Shown: piece by piece, positions 1-5,928 of the stretch | Numbering within the stretch: the first letter of the stretch is position 1 | Layout: the number at the start of each line of letters is the position of its first letter | Source of the DNA: Actinomycetes bacterium | Lineage (GTDB): Bacteria; Actinomycetota; Acidimicrobiia; Acidimicrobiales; Palsa-688 | Length of the DNA: 11,721 nucleotides | Direction of reading: 5' to 3' | Assembly: GCA_021808665.1 (NCBI GenBank) | Contig: JAKBBA010000094.1 | Location: forward strand, 1 to 11,721 | Position numbers and translations under genes: made by a program | Notes under the pieces: generated by a model | What the model saw: only the letters and a program-made list of their open reading frames with translations | Database searches by the model: none | What the model was told of the DNA's origin: nothing

Positions 1-292
1 GGGCCGAGGCGATCTTGCCTGACCGTCCTGACGCAAGGCAGCGCTTAGCCTTGGCGCGGCGCAGCGGTGCTGGCCGAACCTAGCGAGGGTTTCCGTGCTT
101 TGTTTTTCGAGCATTGATTTTGATGGTCGTACCGACGGCTGCCGAGGTTTCTCTGCCCGATTCTGGAAGCAGCTGGCGCCGCGTGGCGGCCAGGACGATG
201 ATGAAGCGTTCGAGCAAGACTCAGCCTCGGGCGGGGGGGCTCGCGTAGGCGATAAAGACACGGAGAGCAGCTAAATCGAACGTGTGTTCCCA
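1..292. other. Left-edge stretch with no supportable gene
   Basis: No reading frame here looks like a complete gene. One frame entering from the left edge is open on the plus strand until a TAG at 81-83 and could be the tail of an upstream gene. Another plus-strand frame is open from 32 to a TAA at 272-274 and ends in an acidic, Gly/Ser-rich stretch (about residues after FWKQLAPRGG), but it has no start codon with a ribosome binding site. A run of seven or more G lies near 231-239. Given the decayed genes just downstream, this may also be degraded coding DNA, but I recognise no family. Confidence 0.4.
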
Positions 293-304
293 TACACTGT
301 CACT
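293..304 (+). promoter_or_regulatory. Possible -10 element of the dprA-like pseudogene, leaderless layout
   Basis: TACACT at 293-298 matches four of six -10 consensus positions and ends six bases before the ATG at 305. A transcript starting about seven bases downstream would begin at or next to the ATG, the leaderless arrangement common in actinobacteria. No convincing -35 hexamer is seen at the right distance, and there is no Shine-Dalgarno sequence before 305, so this is a weak call. Confidence 0.28.
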
Positions 305-1195
305 ATGAGAACCTCCAGTGAGCGTGCCGCGCTCGTAGCGCTTCTTATGCGACCGCACGCGAAGTGGCAACTCGTAGCCGACAACGTCGAAGAGGCTGGA
401 AGTGCTGTCGAGGTTCTTCTCGGTCGCGGCTACGGACAGCACGCGCTCTTCGAATCGGCTGCAGGTTCGAGGAGGAACTGACCGCTGCTTCAGCCACCAT
501 CGCTAGGTGGGAGCGCGAGGGCCTGTCGGTTGTGACTTTCCTCGATGAGGGTTATCCGGCGCAGCTTCTCACCGTGCATCAGCGTCCTCCCATACTCATG
601 TATCGAGGCTCTTTGCAGGTCGGCGACGCGCAAGGTGTGGCCATCGTCGGCACGCGCCACCCATCACCTGACGGTGTCAAGCGGGCCTACGATCTCGGAA
701 GAGCCCTCTCCACGCAGGGCGTGCCTGTGATCAGCGGTCTTGCAGCTGGGATCGATACCGCGGCGCTTCAGGGATCATTGGGGGGCCAAGGGCGCACGGT
801 AGCGGTGATCGGGACAGGCTTGTACCACTGCTACCCGAAGGAGAATGCGGAACTGCAGGCGCAGATAGCTAGCTAGCGAGGGGGCCGTGATCTCTCAATT
901 CCTGCCTGAGTCTCCGCCTACGAAGTGGTCGTTCCCTATGAGGACCGCTGTGATGAGCGGGTACGCAATGGCCACTGTCGTCGTCGAGGCCGCGTGGAGG
1001 AGCGGGGCCAGAATGCTGGCTCGGCTCGCTCTCGAGGATGGGCGTGCAGTCTTCTTACTAGATAGCCTCCTTGAGCACGACTGGGCGCGGGACTGCTCGA
1101 AGCGGCCGGGCGTCACGGTGGTAGCCGAGTTGGACGATTTAATCTCCGGATTGGAGCGCCTCGAGCCACGACCTGGCCAGCTCGTCTGGGGCTAG
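305..1195 (+). pseudogene. DprA/Smf-like DNA-processing protein, frameshifted
   Basis: DprA proteins bind single-stranded DNA and load RecA during transformation; related SLOG-fold proteins bind nucleotides. Three frame segments join into one about 295-residue product, a normal length for the short actinobacterial form. The first runs from ATG 305 to about 466, the second from there to TAG 874-876, the third from about 878 to TAG 1193-1195. The joined protein shows the Rossmann start VAIVGTRHP, the block VISGLAAGIDTAAL, VAVIGTGLYHCYP, GAVISQFLP, FPMRTAVMSG and VVVEA..SGA, in the DprA order. The usual RN of the Fp.RN motif is RT. Restoring one T in GGT-TC at 466 and removing one TAGC copy at 870-877 gives an unbroken frame. 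No other stops are present, so decay looks recent. Sequencing error is the main alternative. Confidence 0.8.
870..877 (+). repeat. TAGC tandem duplication that breaks the dprA-like gene
   Basis: The bases around 868-877 read GCTAGCTAGC. With both copies the frame reads Gln-Ile-Ala-Ser-stop. Removing one 4-bp copy gives Gln-Ile-Ala-Ser-Glu-Gly-Ala-Val-Ile-Ser, the expected DprA sequence. This is a simple slippage-type insertion and explains both the frameshift and the stop codon. Confidence 0.75.
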
Positions 1196-1198
1196 CCG

Positions 1199-1458
1199 GT
1201 GCCTACGGTCGCGGAGCTCACAGCGCCTTACGGCAACTATCTCATCCCGGTGAGGGCAGTGGGACCAGGAGTGTACAGCACGTGTGGCGCGTCGATCGTT
1301 GGGGCATATCCGAACTGTTGGCAGTGAATAACGCGATTAGGCGTCTGCCGTCTACAGCGGACGTTGTTGCCGCCATTTCGCTGTCCGTTAAGGGGAAGCA
1401 GTTTGCCTACGAACTGTTGGGACGTCGTCGCCGAGAACCGCCGCTGGCAAGATCGTGA
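1199..1458 (+). pseudogene. Remnant of a zinc-ribbon/phosphoribosyltransferase-like protein
   Basis: A GTG start lies three bases after the dprA-like stop, so the two genes were probably co-transcribed. The first frame gives VPTVAELTAPYGNYLIPVR, then a Cys-containing segment ending in CWQ and a TGA at 1325-1327. One base lost after 1326 explains this. Restoring it gives CWQC followed by NNAIRRLPSTADVV and SLSVKGKQFAYEL. I recognise this pattern from actinobacterial phosphoribosyltransferase-family proteins (ComF-like N-terminus) encoded beside short DprA-like genes. The first Cys of the expected paired CxxC appears as Tyr (VYSTC). The similarity stops near 1419; the catalytic PRPP-binding domain is absent, so the gene is truncated as well as frameshifted. 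The family assignment is from memory of sequence patterns, not a search. Confidence 0.55.
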
Positions 1459-1598
1459 CAGTCAGGAATGGAGCGAGGCGGTCAGCTACTTCGACGTCGT
1501 GGCTTGGGGCCACCTGGGCGAGCACACCGTCCAGTCCTTTGGTCGCCGAGGACGCCGCGCGCAAGGCGTCTCTTCATGGCACCCGGGAGAGCCACTTT
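1459..1598. other. Unassigned spacer between pseudogenes and the regulator
   Basis: This is the convergent gap between the phosphoribosyltransferase remnant and the leftward regulator gene. A plus-strand frame stays open to TAG 1610-1612, overlapping the regulator's 3' end on the other strand. A minus-strand frame is also open for about 65 codons. Neither has a start with a binding site or a sequence I recognise. The inverted repeat GACGCC (1551-1556) / GGCGTC (1565-1570) could form a small hairpin downstream of the regulator, but no T-run follows it on either strand. Confidence 0.35.
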
Positions 1599-2384
1599 TT
1601 AAGGCGAAGTAGCTAGCTCGAACTGGAAGCTGAAGCGGCTGGCGGCGTAGACGTGCAGGCCGAGTTCGACCGGCCGGCCGTGGTCGTCGTATGCCGTGCG
1701 TTGCACGGTCAGCAGAGCTGCCCCTCTCTCCTCCTGCAACATCCTCGCCTCGGTAGCGGTGGCGCGCCGGGCACCCACGACCTGCGTCGCAACGTGCAGA
1801 ACGATGCCCCTCGACCGCAGCGCTTCGTACAGGCCTCCGCTCGCCAGATCTTCGGCGGTGACGTCGGCGAGCTCGGGAGGCAGGTAGTTGGTCAGGTGGG
1901 CGATGGGCTGGCGGTTGGTCTGTCGCAGGCGTTCGACGAGCAGGACCTCGCTTCCCTCCTCGACCTGCAGGGCGGCTGCCACCTCCGAATCTGCTGGGAC
2001 CATCACTCGCTTGAGGACTTCCGTGGTGGGTTCCTCGCCGTTGGAGCGGAGATCGTCGTAGAGGCTGGTCAGTGCAAGAGGCCGGCGGACCTTCTGTTGG
2101 ACGACCCGAGTGCCCACCCCCCGACGTCGCACGATCAGCCCCTGACTTACGAGGTGCTCCATCGCCTTTCGGATCGTGGGCCGTGAGAGTCTGAGCTGGC
2201 GTCCGAGGAGTACTTCGTTGTCCAGATGGTTCCCCGGCTGTAGCTCGCCGCTTTCGATCAGTTGCTGAAGACCTCGGGCGACTTGGAACCACAGCGGCAC
2301 CGGGCTGGCGCGGTCTATCTGCACGGAGCGCATTCCGCTGGCCTTCGAGTCGTCGGGGTTTCTTGCCGAGGGTTTGGTGCTCAT
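1599..2384 (-). CDS. GntR/HutC-family transcriptional regulator
   Basis: This is a DNA-binding regulator of about 261 residues with the HutC layout. An N-terminal winged helix (about residues 18-90) contains SPVPLWFQVARGL, the recognition-helix region LSRPTIRKAMEHL and the wing GLIVRRRGVGTRVV. A C-terminal UTRA effector domain follows, with the typical LLVERLRQTNRQPIAHLTNYLP block and an ending of RPVELGLHVYAASRFSFQFEL. It is divergent from the inositol genes, so it most likely represses them and is released by a pathway intermediate; the ligand is inferred. The start chosen is ATG 2384, because a plausible promoter ends only about 13 bases upstream, suggesting a near-leaderless mRNA. A TTG at 2426 and an ATG at 2333, just before VQIDRASPVPL, are alternatives. 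There is no Shine-Dalgarno sequence at 2384. Confidence 0.9.
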   Translation of the reverse strand: MSTKPSARNPDDSKASGMRSVQIDRASPVPLWFQVARGLQQLIESGELQPGNHLDNEVLLGRQLRLSRPTIRKAMEHLVSQGLIVRRRGVGTRVVQQKVRRPLALTSLYDDLRSNGEEPTTEVLKRVMVPADSEVAAALQVEEGSEVLLVERLRQTNRQPIAHLTNYLPPELADVTAEDLASGGLYEALRSRGIVLHVATQVVGARRATATEARMLQEERGAALLTVQRTAYDDHGRPVELGLHVYAASRFSFQFELATSP

Positions 2385-2397
2385 GGACGTAGAAGAC

Positions 2398-2426
2398 AGT
2401 ATGTAACGTGTAGACGACAAAGTCAA
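2398..2426 (-). promoter_or_regulatory. Predicted promoter of the GntR-family gene
   Basis: On the minus strand, TTGACT (2421-2426) and CATACT (2398-2403) are separated by 17 bp. They match five of six and four of six consensus positions. Transcription would start near 2391, only a few bases before ATG 2384. The first of the three 26-bp repeat units lies over this promoter, which fits autoregulation. Confidence 0.45.
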
Positions 2427-2479
2427 AAGTAAGTTAGATAGGACAAAATTAATAGTAAGTTAGACAGGACAAAGTCTTG
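2402..2479. repeat. Three tandem 26-bp direct repeats, probable operator array
   Basis: Units lie at 2402-2427, 2428-2453 and 2454-2479 in one unbroken 26-bp register. Units 2 and 3 are identical over their first 20 bases except one T/C change; the shared part contains GTAAGTTAGA and AGGACAAA. Unit 1 keeps GTAA at positions 2-5 and GACAAAGTC at positions 15-23, matching unit 3 at 16 of the first 23 bases. The array overlaps the leftward promoter and reaches the -35 of the rightward one. The AT-rich composition stands out from its surroundings. The most likely role is cooperative binding of the GntR-family protein; which bases form the recognition site is not known. Confidence 0.65.
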
Positions 2480-2505
2480 ACACACGGCACCGCTTACTGT
2501 TAACT
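2477..2505 (+). promoter_or_regulatory. Predicted promoter of the iolE-led operon
   Basis: A perfect TTGACA (2477-2482) is followed after 17 bp by TTAACT (2500-2505), a weak -10. The last three bases of the third 26-bp repeat are the first three of the -35, so a protein bound there would block polymerase. Transcription would start near 2512, leaving a leader of about 70 bases that includes a small CGCCG/CGGCG hairpin at 2535-2547. Confidence 0.45.
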
Positions 2506-2582
2506 GGTGACGAATCCCTGTTACCTAGGTCACACGCCGCTTCGGCGACACGACCGGACACGAAGCGAGGTCCAGAAAGCTC

Positions 2583-3500
2583 TTGACTCACGATCTCGGC
2601 CCGATGCAGCACCGGCTGGCCACCGCTCCCATCTCGTGGGGCGTGTGCGAGGTACCGGGCTGGGGCGTCATGTTGCCACCGGATCGGGTGTTGTCCGAGA
2701 TGGCCTCGCTCGGTCTGAGCGCAACGGAGCTCGGAGCCGCCGGCTATCTCCCCGCCGATGGACGGGATCTCACGGCAACCCTGCGGCGGCACGAGCTTTC
2801 CCTCGTTGGCGGCTTCGTTCCGCTGGTGCTGCACGACCCAGACCGGCTGGGAGATGCCCTCCGTCGTGCGGAGGCCGTGGCCGGCGTCCTCAGCGCCTGC
2901 GGCGCCACGGAGTTCGTCACGGCTGCAGTGCAGGACTATGACTGGCCCCGGCCGGCGCCGCTCGATCGTGACGGCATGTGCCGGCTCGGTGAAGGGCTTC
3001 GGGCTGTGGGTGATCTGTGCGCGCGCCACGGGCTCACGCAGGTTCTGCACCCGCACGTCGACACACTCATCGAGACCGCCGCCGACGTAGAGTTGGCGCT
3101 CGAGTGCACCTCGACCTTGTGGTGCCTCGACACCGGCCACCTGTCAATCGGTGGCCTGGACCCTGCCGTGTTTGCCAAGACCCACCCTGATCGGGTCGGC
3201 CACGTCCACCTCAAGGACGTGGACCAAGGGATCGCCCGACACGTGCTCAAGCGTGACATGAGCCTCCTACAGGGTGTCCAAGCCGGCGTCTTCCGCCCTC
3301 TCGGCCAGGGAGACGTGGCTATCGACGAGGTCGTGCTATCGCTCGAGTCGGCCGGATATTCCGGCTGGTACGTCCTCGAGCAGGACACGGCCATCCTCGG
3401 CGCAGTCCCCGAACCGGGTGAGGGCCCCATTAGGGAGGTGGATAAATCGCTCTCTTTCCTCGAGCGGCATGTGATATCTCAGCTGCCCGAGGCGGTGTAG
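2583..3500 (+). CDS. iolE: Inosose dehydratase-like protein (IolE family TIM barrel)
   Basis: IolE removes water from scyllo-inosose to give the trihydroxycyclohexanedione that IolD opens; it is a cytoplasmic, metal-dependent TIM barrel of the xylose isomerase-like superfamily. The 305-residue product is the usual length. It opens with RLATAPISWGVCEVPGWG, a hallmark of this family, then ATELG near residue 50. Further on are the likely metal and substrate ligands: HPHVDTLIE (156-164), CLDTGHLSIGG (181-191), VGHVHLKD (205-212) and a late VLEQD. The start is uncertain. TTG 2583 has AGAAAG just upstream, while ATG 2604, seven codons in, has no binding site. It is the first gene of the rightward operon. 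A xylose isomerase-like epimerase or isomerase of another polyol pathway is possible, but the inositol context favours IolE. Confidence 0.85.
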   Translation: MTHDLGPMQHRLATAPISWGVCEVPGWGVMLPPDRVLSEMASLGLSATELGAAGYLPADGRDLTATLRRHELSLVGGFVPLVLHDPDRLGDALRRAEAVAGVLSACGATEFVTAAVQDYDWPRPAPLDRDGMCRLGEGLRAVGDLCARHGLTQVLHPHVDTLIETAADVELALECTSTLWCLDTGHLSIGGLDPAVFAKTHPDRVGHVHLKDVDQGIARHVLKRDMSLLQGVQAGVFRPLGQGDVAIDEVVLSLESAGYSGWYVLEQDTAILGAVPEPGEGPIREVDKSLSFLERHVISQLPEAV

Positions 3501-3644
3501 GTGTGTGCTGGTGTTGTCCTATCAGCGCAAATTCGGCGGTTTGTAGAAGCGAGGCCCCGGCGCAGAAGTCGGGCTGAATGTCCAGGCCTCGGAACGAAGG
3601 CAGCGTAGGCAATCCGGGTTCATAACAATGAAAGAGGTGCAAAA
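3501..3644 (+). promoter_or_regulatory. Intergenic control region before the ABC transporter genes
   Basis: This 144-bp gap is longer than the others in the operon. It holds TTGTCCTATC (3514-3523), the exact reverse complement of a 10-base core of the second upstream repeat unit, suggesting another binding site for the same regulator. CGAGGCC (3550-3556) and GGCCTCG (3585-3591) form a 7-bp inverted repeat with a 28-base loop. No strong -35/-10 pair is evident. AAAGAGGTG at 3631-3639 is a good ribosome binding site for the next gene. A secondary promoter or an mRNA processing point is possible. Confidence 0.4.
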
Positions 3645-4715
3645 GTGATCAAGTACAAGGGTGGGCGGTCGCTCCGTCGATTGGCACTCGTCTGCGGAGT
3701 CTTGGCGATGGTGCCATTACTCGCCGCATGTAACTCGTCGTCGAGTGCTCCCAAGGCGAACACGGCCGCGGCCAGCGGGGCATGCCCCTACACCTTCGCC
3801 GTGATCACTCACGGCGACAACGGGAGCTTCTGGAGCGTGGTTTACAAAGGCGCCAAGCAGGCCGCTTCCGACCTCGGGTGCAAGCTGAGCGAGGTCTACG
3901 GCTCGCAGACCCAGGGCCAGGCGAACCCGGACGACACGGCCGAGAACGCCCAAATCCAAGACGCCATCAACGCCAAAGTGAGCGGGATCGCCGTTTCCGA
4001 TCACGATCCGGCTCTCATGAACCCGACCCTTGCGAAGGCTCACGCCGCGGGTATTCCGGTCGTGCTGCTCAACGCCGGCTGTGACGACCAGGACATCGCC
4101 GCCAGCATGGCCATCACCTGTGTCGGGCAGCCGGAAACTCTTGCTGGGGAGCAGGCCGGCAAAAGGCTGCTTTCACAGGGCAAGACCAACGTCTTGTGTG
4201 TCATTCACCAAAGTGGCCAGAACCTGCTGGACCGCTGCAACGGATTGGCCGAGGGACTTGGGGTCGGCCCGCAGTGCAAGACCGGCAATGCGCCCTCGTC
4301 CGGTCCGGCGTGCACCGAGGTCGTACTTTCGACTCCCAACGCTGCGTCGAACCCGACCCAGGCCGTCGGCCAGGTGACGGCGTACCTTCAGTCGCACCCT
4401 GGGATCAACGCAGTGATGGCCCTCAACAACCAAATCGGGCATGCCATCGTGGAGACACACCCGGCTAATGCTGTGGTTGCCACTTTCGACCTGAACTCCG
4501 ACGTCGAGAACGACATCAAGGCTGGAACGATCGACTTCGCTATCGACCAGCAACAGTACCTGCAGGGCTATCTGCCGATCGTCTTCCTCGAAATCTACCT
4601 TAAGTCTCACGGGAACTCAGTGGGAGGCGGCACGACGGTCCCGTCCGGCCCGCTGCTGGTCGACAAAAGCAACATCAAAATGGTAAGCGCTGCCATTGCT
4701 GCAGGCGATGACTGA
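3645..4715 (+). CDS. ABC transporter sugar-binding lipoprotein (probable inositol)
   Basis: This is the substrate-binding subunit of a CUT2/ribose-type importer, anchored outside the membrane by a lipid. The 356-residue product starts with a basic segment and a hydrophobic stretch ending in the lipobox LLAAC, with Cys29 as the lipidated residue. The mature part reads as a periplasmic-binding-protein type I fold of the sugar-binding Peripla_BP_4 class: the first strand is YTFAVITHGDNGSFWSVVYKGA, followed by VSGIAVSDHD, GIPVVLLNAGCDD, INAVMALNN and a C-terminal TIDFAIDQQQYLQGYLP typical of ribose/inositol-type proteins. The GTG start is well supported by AAAGAGGTG six bases upstream. Inositol as ligand is inferred from the flanking iol genes; other polyols cannot be excluded. 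Confidence 0.88.
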   Translation: MIKYKGGRSLRRLALVCGVLAMVPLLAACNSSSSAPKANTAAASGACPYTFAVITHGDNGSFWSVVYKGAKQAASDLGCKLSEVYGSQTQGQANPDDTAENAQIQDAINAKVSGIAVSDHDPALMNPTLAKAHAAGIPVVLLNAGCDDQDIAASMAITCVGQPETLAGEQAGKRLLSQGKTNVLCVIHQSGQNLLDRCNGLAEGLGVGPQCKTGNAPSSGPACTEVVLSTPNAASNPTQAVGQVTAYLQSHPGINAVMALNNQIGHAIVETHPANAVVATFDLNSDVENDIKAGTIDFAIDQQQYLQGYLPIVFLEIYLKSHGNSVGGGTTVPSGPLLVDKSNIKMVSAAIAAGDD

Positions 4716-4728
4716 AACAGCGCATCGA

Positions 4729-4759
4729 GGGTACCGGCCAAGTTGCTTGGCCGGTACCC
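4729..4759 (+). terminator. Perfect 14-bp hairpin between binding-protein and permease genes
   Basis: GGGTACCGGCCAAG (4729-4742) pairs perfectly with CTTGGCCGGTACCC (4746-4759) around a three-base TTG loop. It starts 14 bases after the binding-protein stop and ends before the permease ribosome binding site. It is followed by a C-run, not a T-run, so a classical intrinsic terminator is doubtful. A partial terminator or a 3' stabiliser that keeps binding-protein mRNA above permease mRNA is the likely role, as is common in ABC sugar operons. Confidence 0.6.
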
Positions 4760-4806
4760 GAACCCCCCCGTCTCGGTCTCGCAGAGCATTCCGGTAGGAG
4801 GCAAAG

Positions 4807-5910
4807 ATGGCTGCGTACGCATCAACCGCTCCGGAAAAGTCCCAACCTCCCTCGGCGAGCTTGTCCAACGACAAGGGGCTCGTTCGCTCCAACCCGATAG
4901 TCCGGGCTTTTCGCCGGCCCGAGCTGGGCGCGCTCTTGGGTGCCGTCGTAATTTTCCTCTTGTTTGCCGGCGCCGACTCCACGGCCAACCATCTATGGCT
5001 CAGCCAGGTTGGAATAGCCGCATGGAGCCAGCAGGCCGCGTTCTTCGGGATCATGGCCGTTCCAGTGGCGCTACTCATGATCGGTGGGGAGTTCGACTTG
5101 TCCACCGGGGTTCTGACCGGGACGACGGCCATTCTCATGGGGCTTCTGATCGGCAAGTGGGCTCTCAACGCCTGGCTTGCTATCGTCGTCACCTTCGTCG
5201 CCTCGGCAATCGTGGGGGCGGTCAACGGCTACCTGGTCATGCGTACGAGGCTGCCGAGCTTCATCGTCACGCTGGCCACGTTCTTCGTGCTGCGGGGCAT
5301 GAGCGTAGGGGGTGTGCTTCTGCTGAACCACGGCAGCACCGACGTCGGCCTACCGACGGGTCCGCATCCCGGACTGTCCACTGCCAGGGACGTCTTCGGT
5401 AGCGCGGTTTTCAAGAGTGCGGCTCTGCCGAGCGGCTACCAGACAGCGGTGTTGTGGTTCGTGGCAGTGACAGCACTCGGAGCATGGTTGCTGGTCAAGA
5501 CCCGGTTCGGGAATTGGATCTTCGCCGTGGGCGGCGCCCAAGAAGCGTCCCGGAACGTCGGAGTCCCAGTGGTCCGCACCAAGATCCTCCTGTTCGTCGG
5601 CACATCCGTGTGCGCCGGGCTGGTCGGGATCATATCGTTCACCCAGGCGTCGTCTGCGGTCTCCGAGCAGGGCGTCGGGTACGAGTTCTACTACATCATT
5701 GCGGCCGTCGTGGGCGGCTGCCTGCTGACCGGCGGATACGGCTCGGCGATCGGTGCCGCGCTGGGGGCCTGCGTCATCGGGATGGCATTTGAAGGGGTCA
5801 TCTACGCCGGTTGGGATAGCTCCTGGGACTTCGCATTCCTCGGAGTGATACTACTTCTGGCAGTGCTGGTAAACACTTTCGTCTACCAGCGCGCCAACAA
5901 GAGTCGTTGA
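4807..5910 (+). CDS. ABC transporter permease, ribose/inositol type
   Basis: This is the membrane-spanning subunit of the importer, expected to work as a dimer with the ATPase encoded next. The 367-residue product has a polar N-terminal tail of about 35 residues and then many hydrophobic segments. Motifs of the BPD_transp_2 (RbsC/XylH/FrcC) family are visible: ALLMIGGEFDLSTG, a variant of the usual IdLSvG signature; NGYLVMRTRLPSFIVTLATFFVLRG; a late TRFGNWIFAVGGAQEASRNVGVPV, which resembles the coupling loop that contacts the ATPase; and GGCLLTGGYGSAIGAALGA. AGGAGG lies seven to eight bases before the ATG. The 91-bp gap to the binding-protein gene is filled mainly by the hairpin. Confidence 0.9.
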   Translation: MAAYASTAPEKSQPPSASLSNDKGLVRSNPIVRAFRRPELGALLGAVVIFLLFAGADSTANHLWLSQVGIAAWSQQAAFFGIMAVPVALLMIGGEFDLSTGVLTGTTAILMGLLIGKWALNAWLAIVVTFVASAIVGAVNGYLVMRTRLPSFIVTLATFFVLRGMSVGGVLLLNHGSTDVGLPTGPHPGLSTARDVFGSAVFKSAALPSGYQTAVLWFVAVTALGAWLLVKTRFGNWIFAVGGAQEASRNVGVPVVRTKILLFVGTSVCAGLVGIISFTQASSAVSEQGVGYEFYYIIAAVVGGCLLTGGYGSAIGAALGACVIGMAFEGVIYAGWDSSWDFAFLGVILLLAVLVNTFVYQRANKSR

Positions 5911-5928
5911 CGAGGAAGGAGCTACCAC

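Noticed and set aside
3..83. Plus-strand frame open from the left edge to TAG 81-83, possible tail of an upstream gene
   Set aside because: Only 26 codons are visible, rich in Arg and Ala, with no recognisable similarity; an open frame of this length is expected by chance at high GC.
1551..1570. GACGCC/GGCGTC hairpin as terminator of the regulator gene
   Set aside because: The stem is only six base pairs and no T-run follows on the minus strand, so it is too weak to call.
1486..2292. Long minus-strand reading frame of 268 codons overlapping the regulator
   Set aside because: It is Arg/Pro/Gly-rich, as expected for an out-of-frame reading of GC-rich DNA, and lies wholly over the well-supported GntR-family gene and its 3' flank.
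2535..2547. CGCCG-CTT-CGGCG hairpin in the iolE leader as a riboswitch or attenuator
   Set aside because: A single five-base-pair stem without further structure or a leader peptide is not enough to support RNA-based control.
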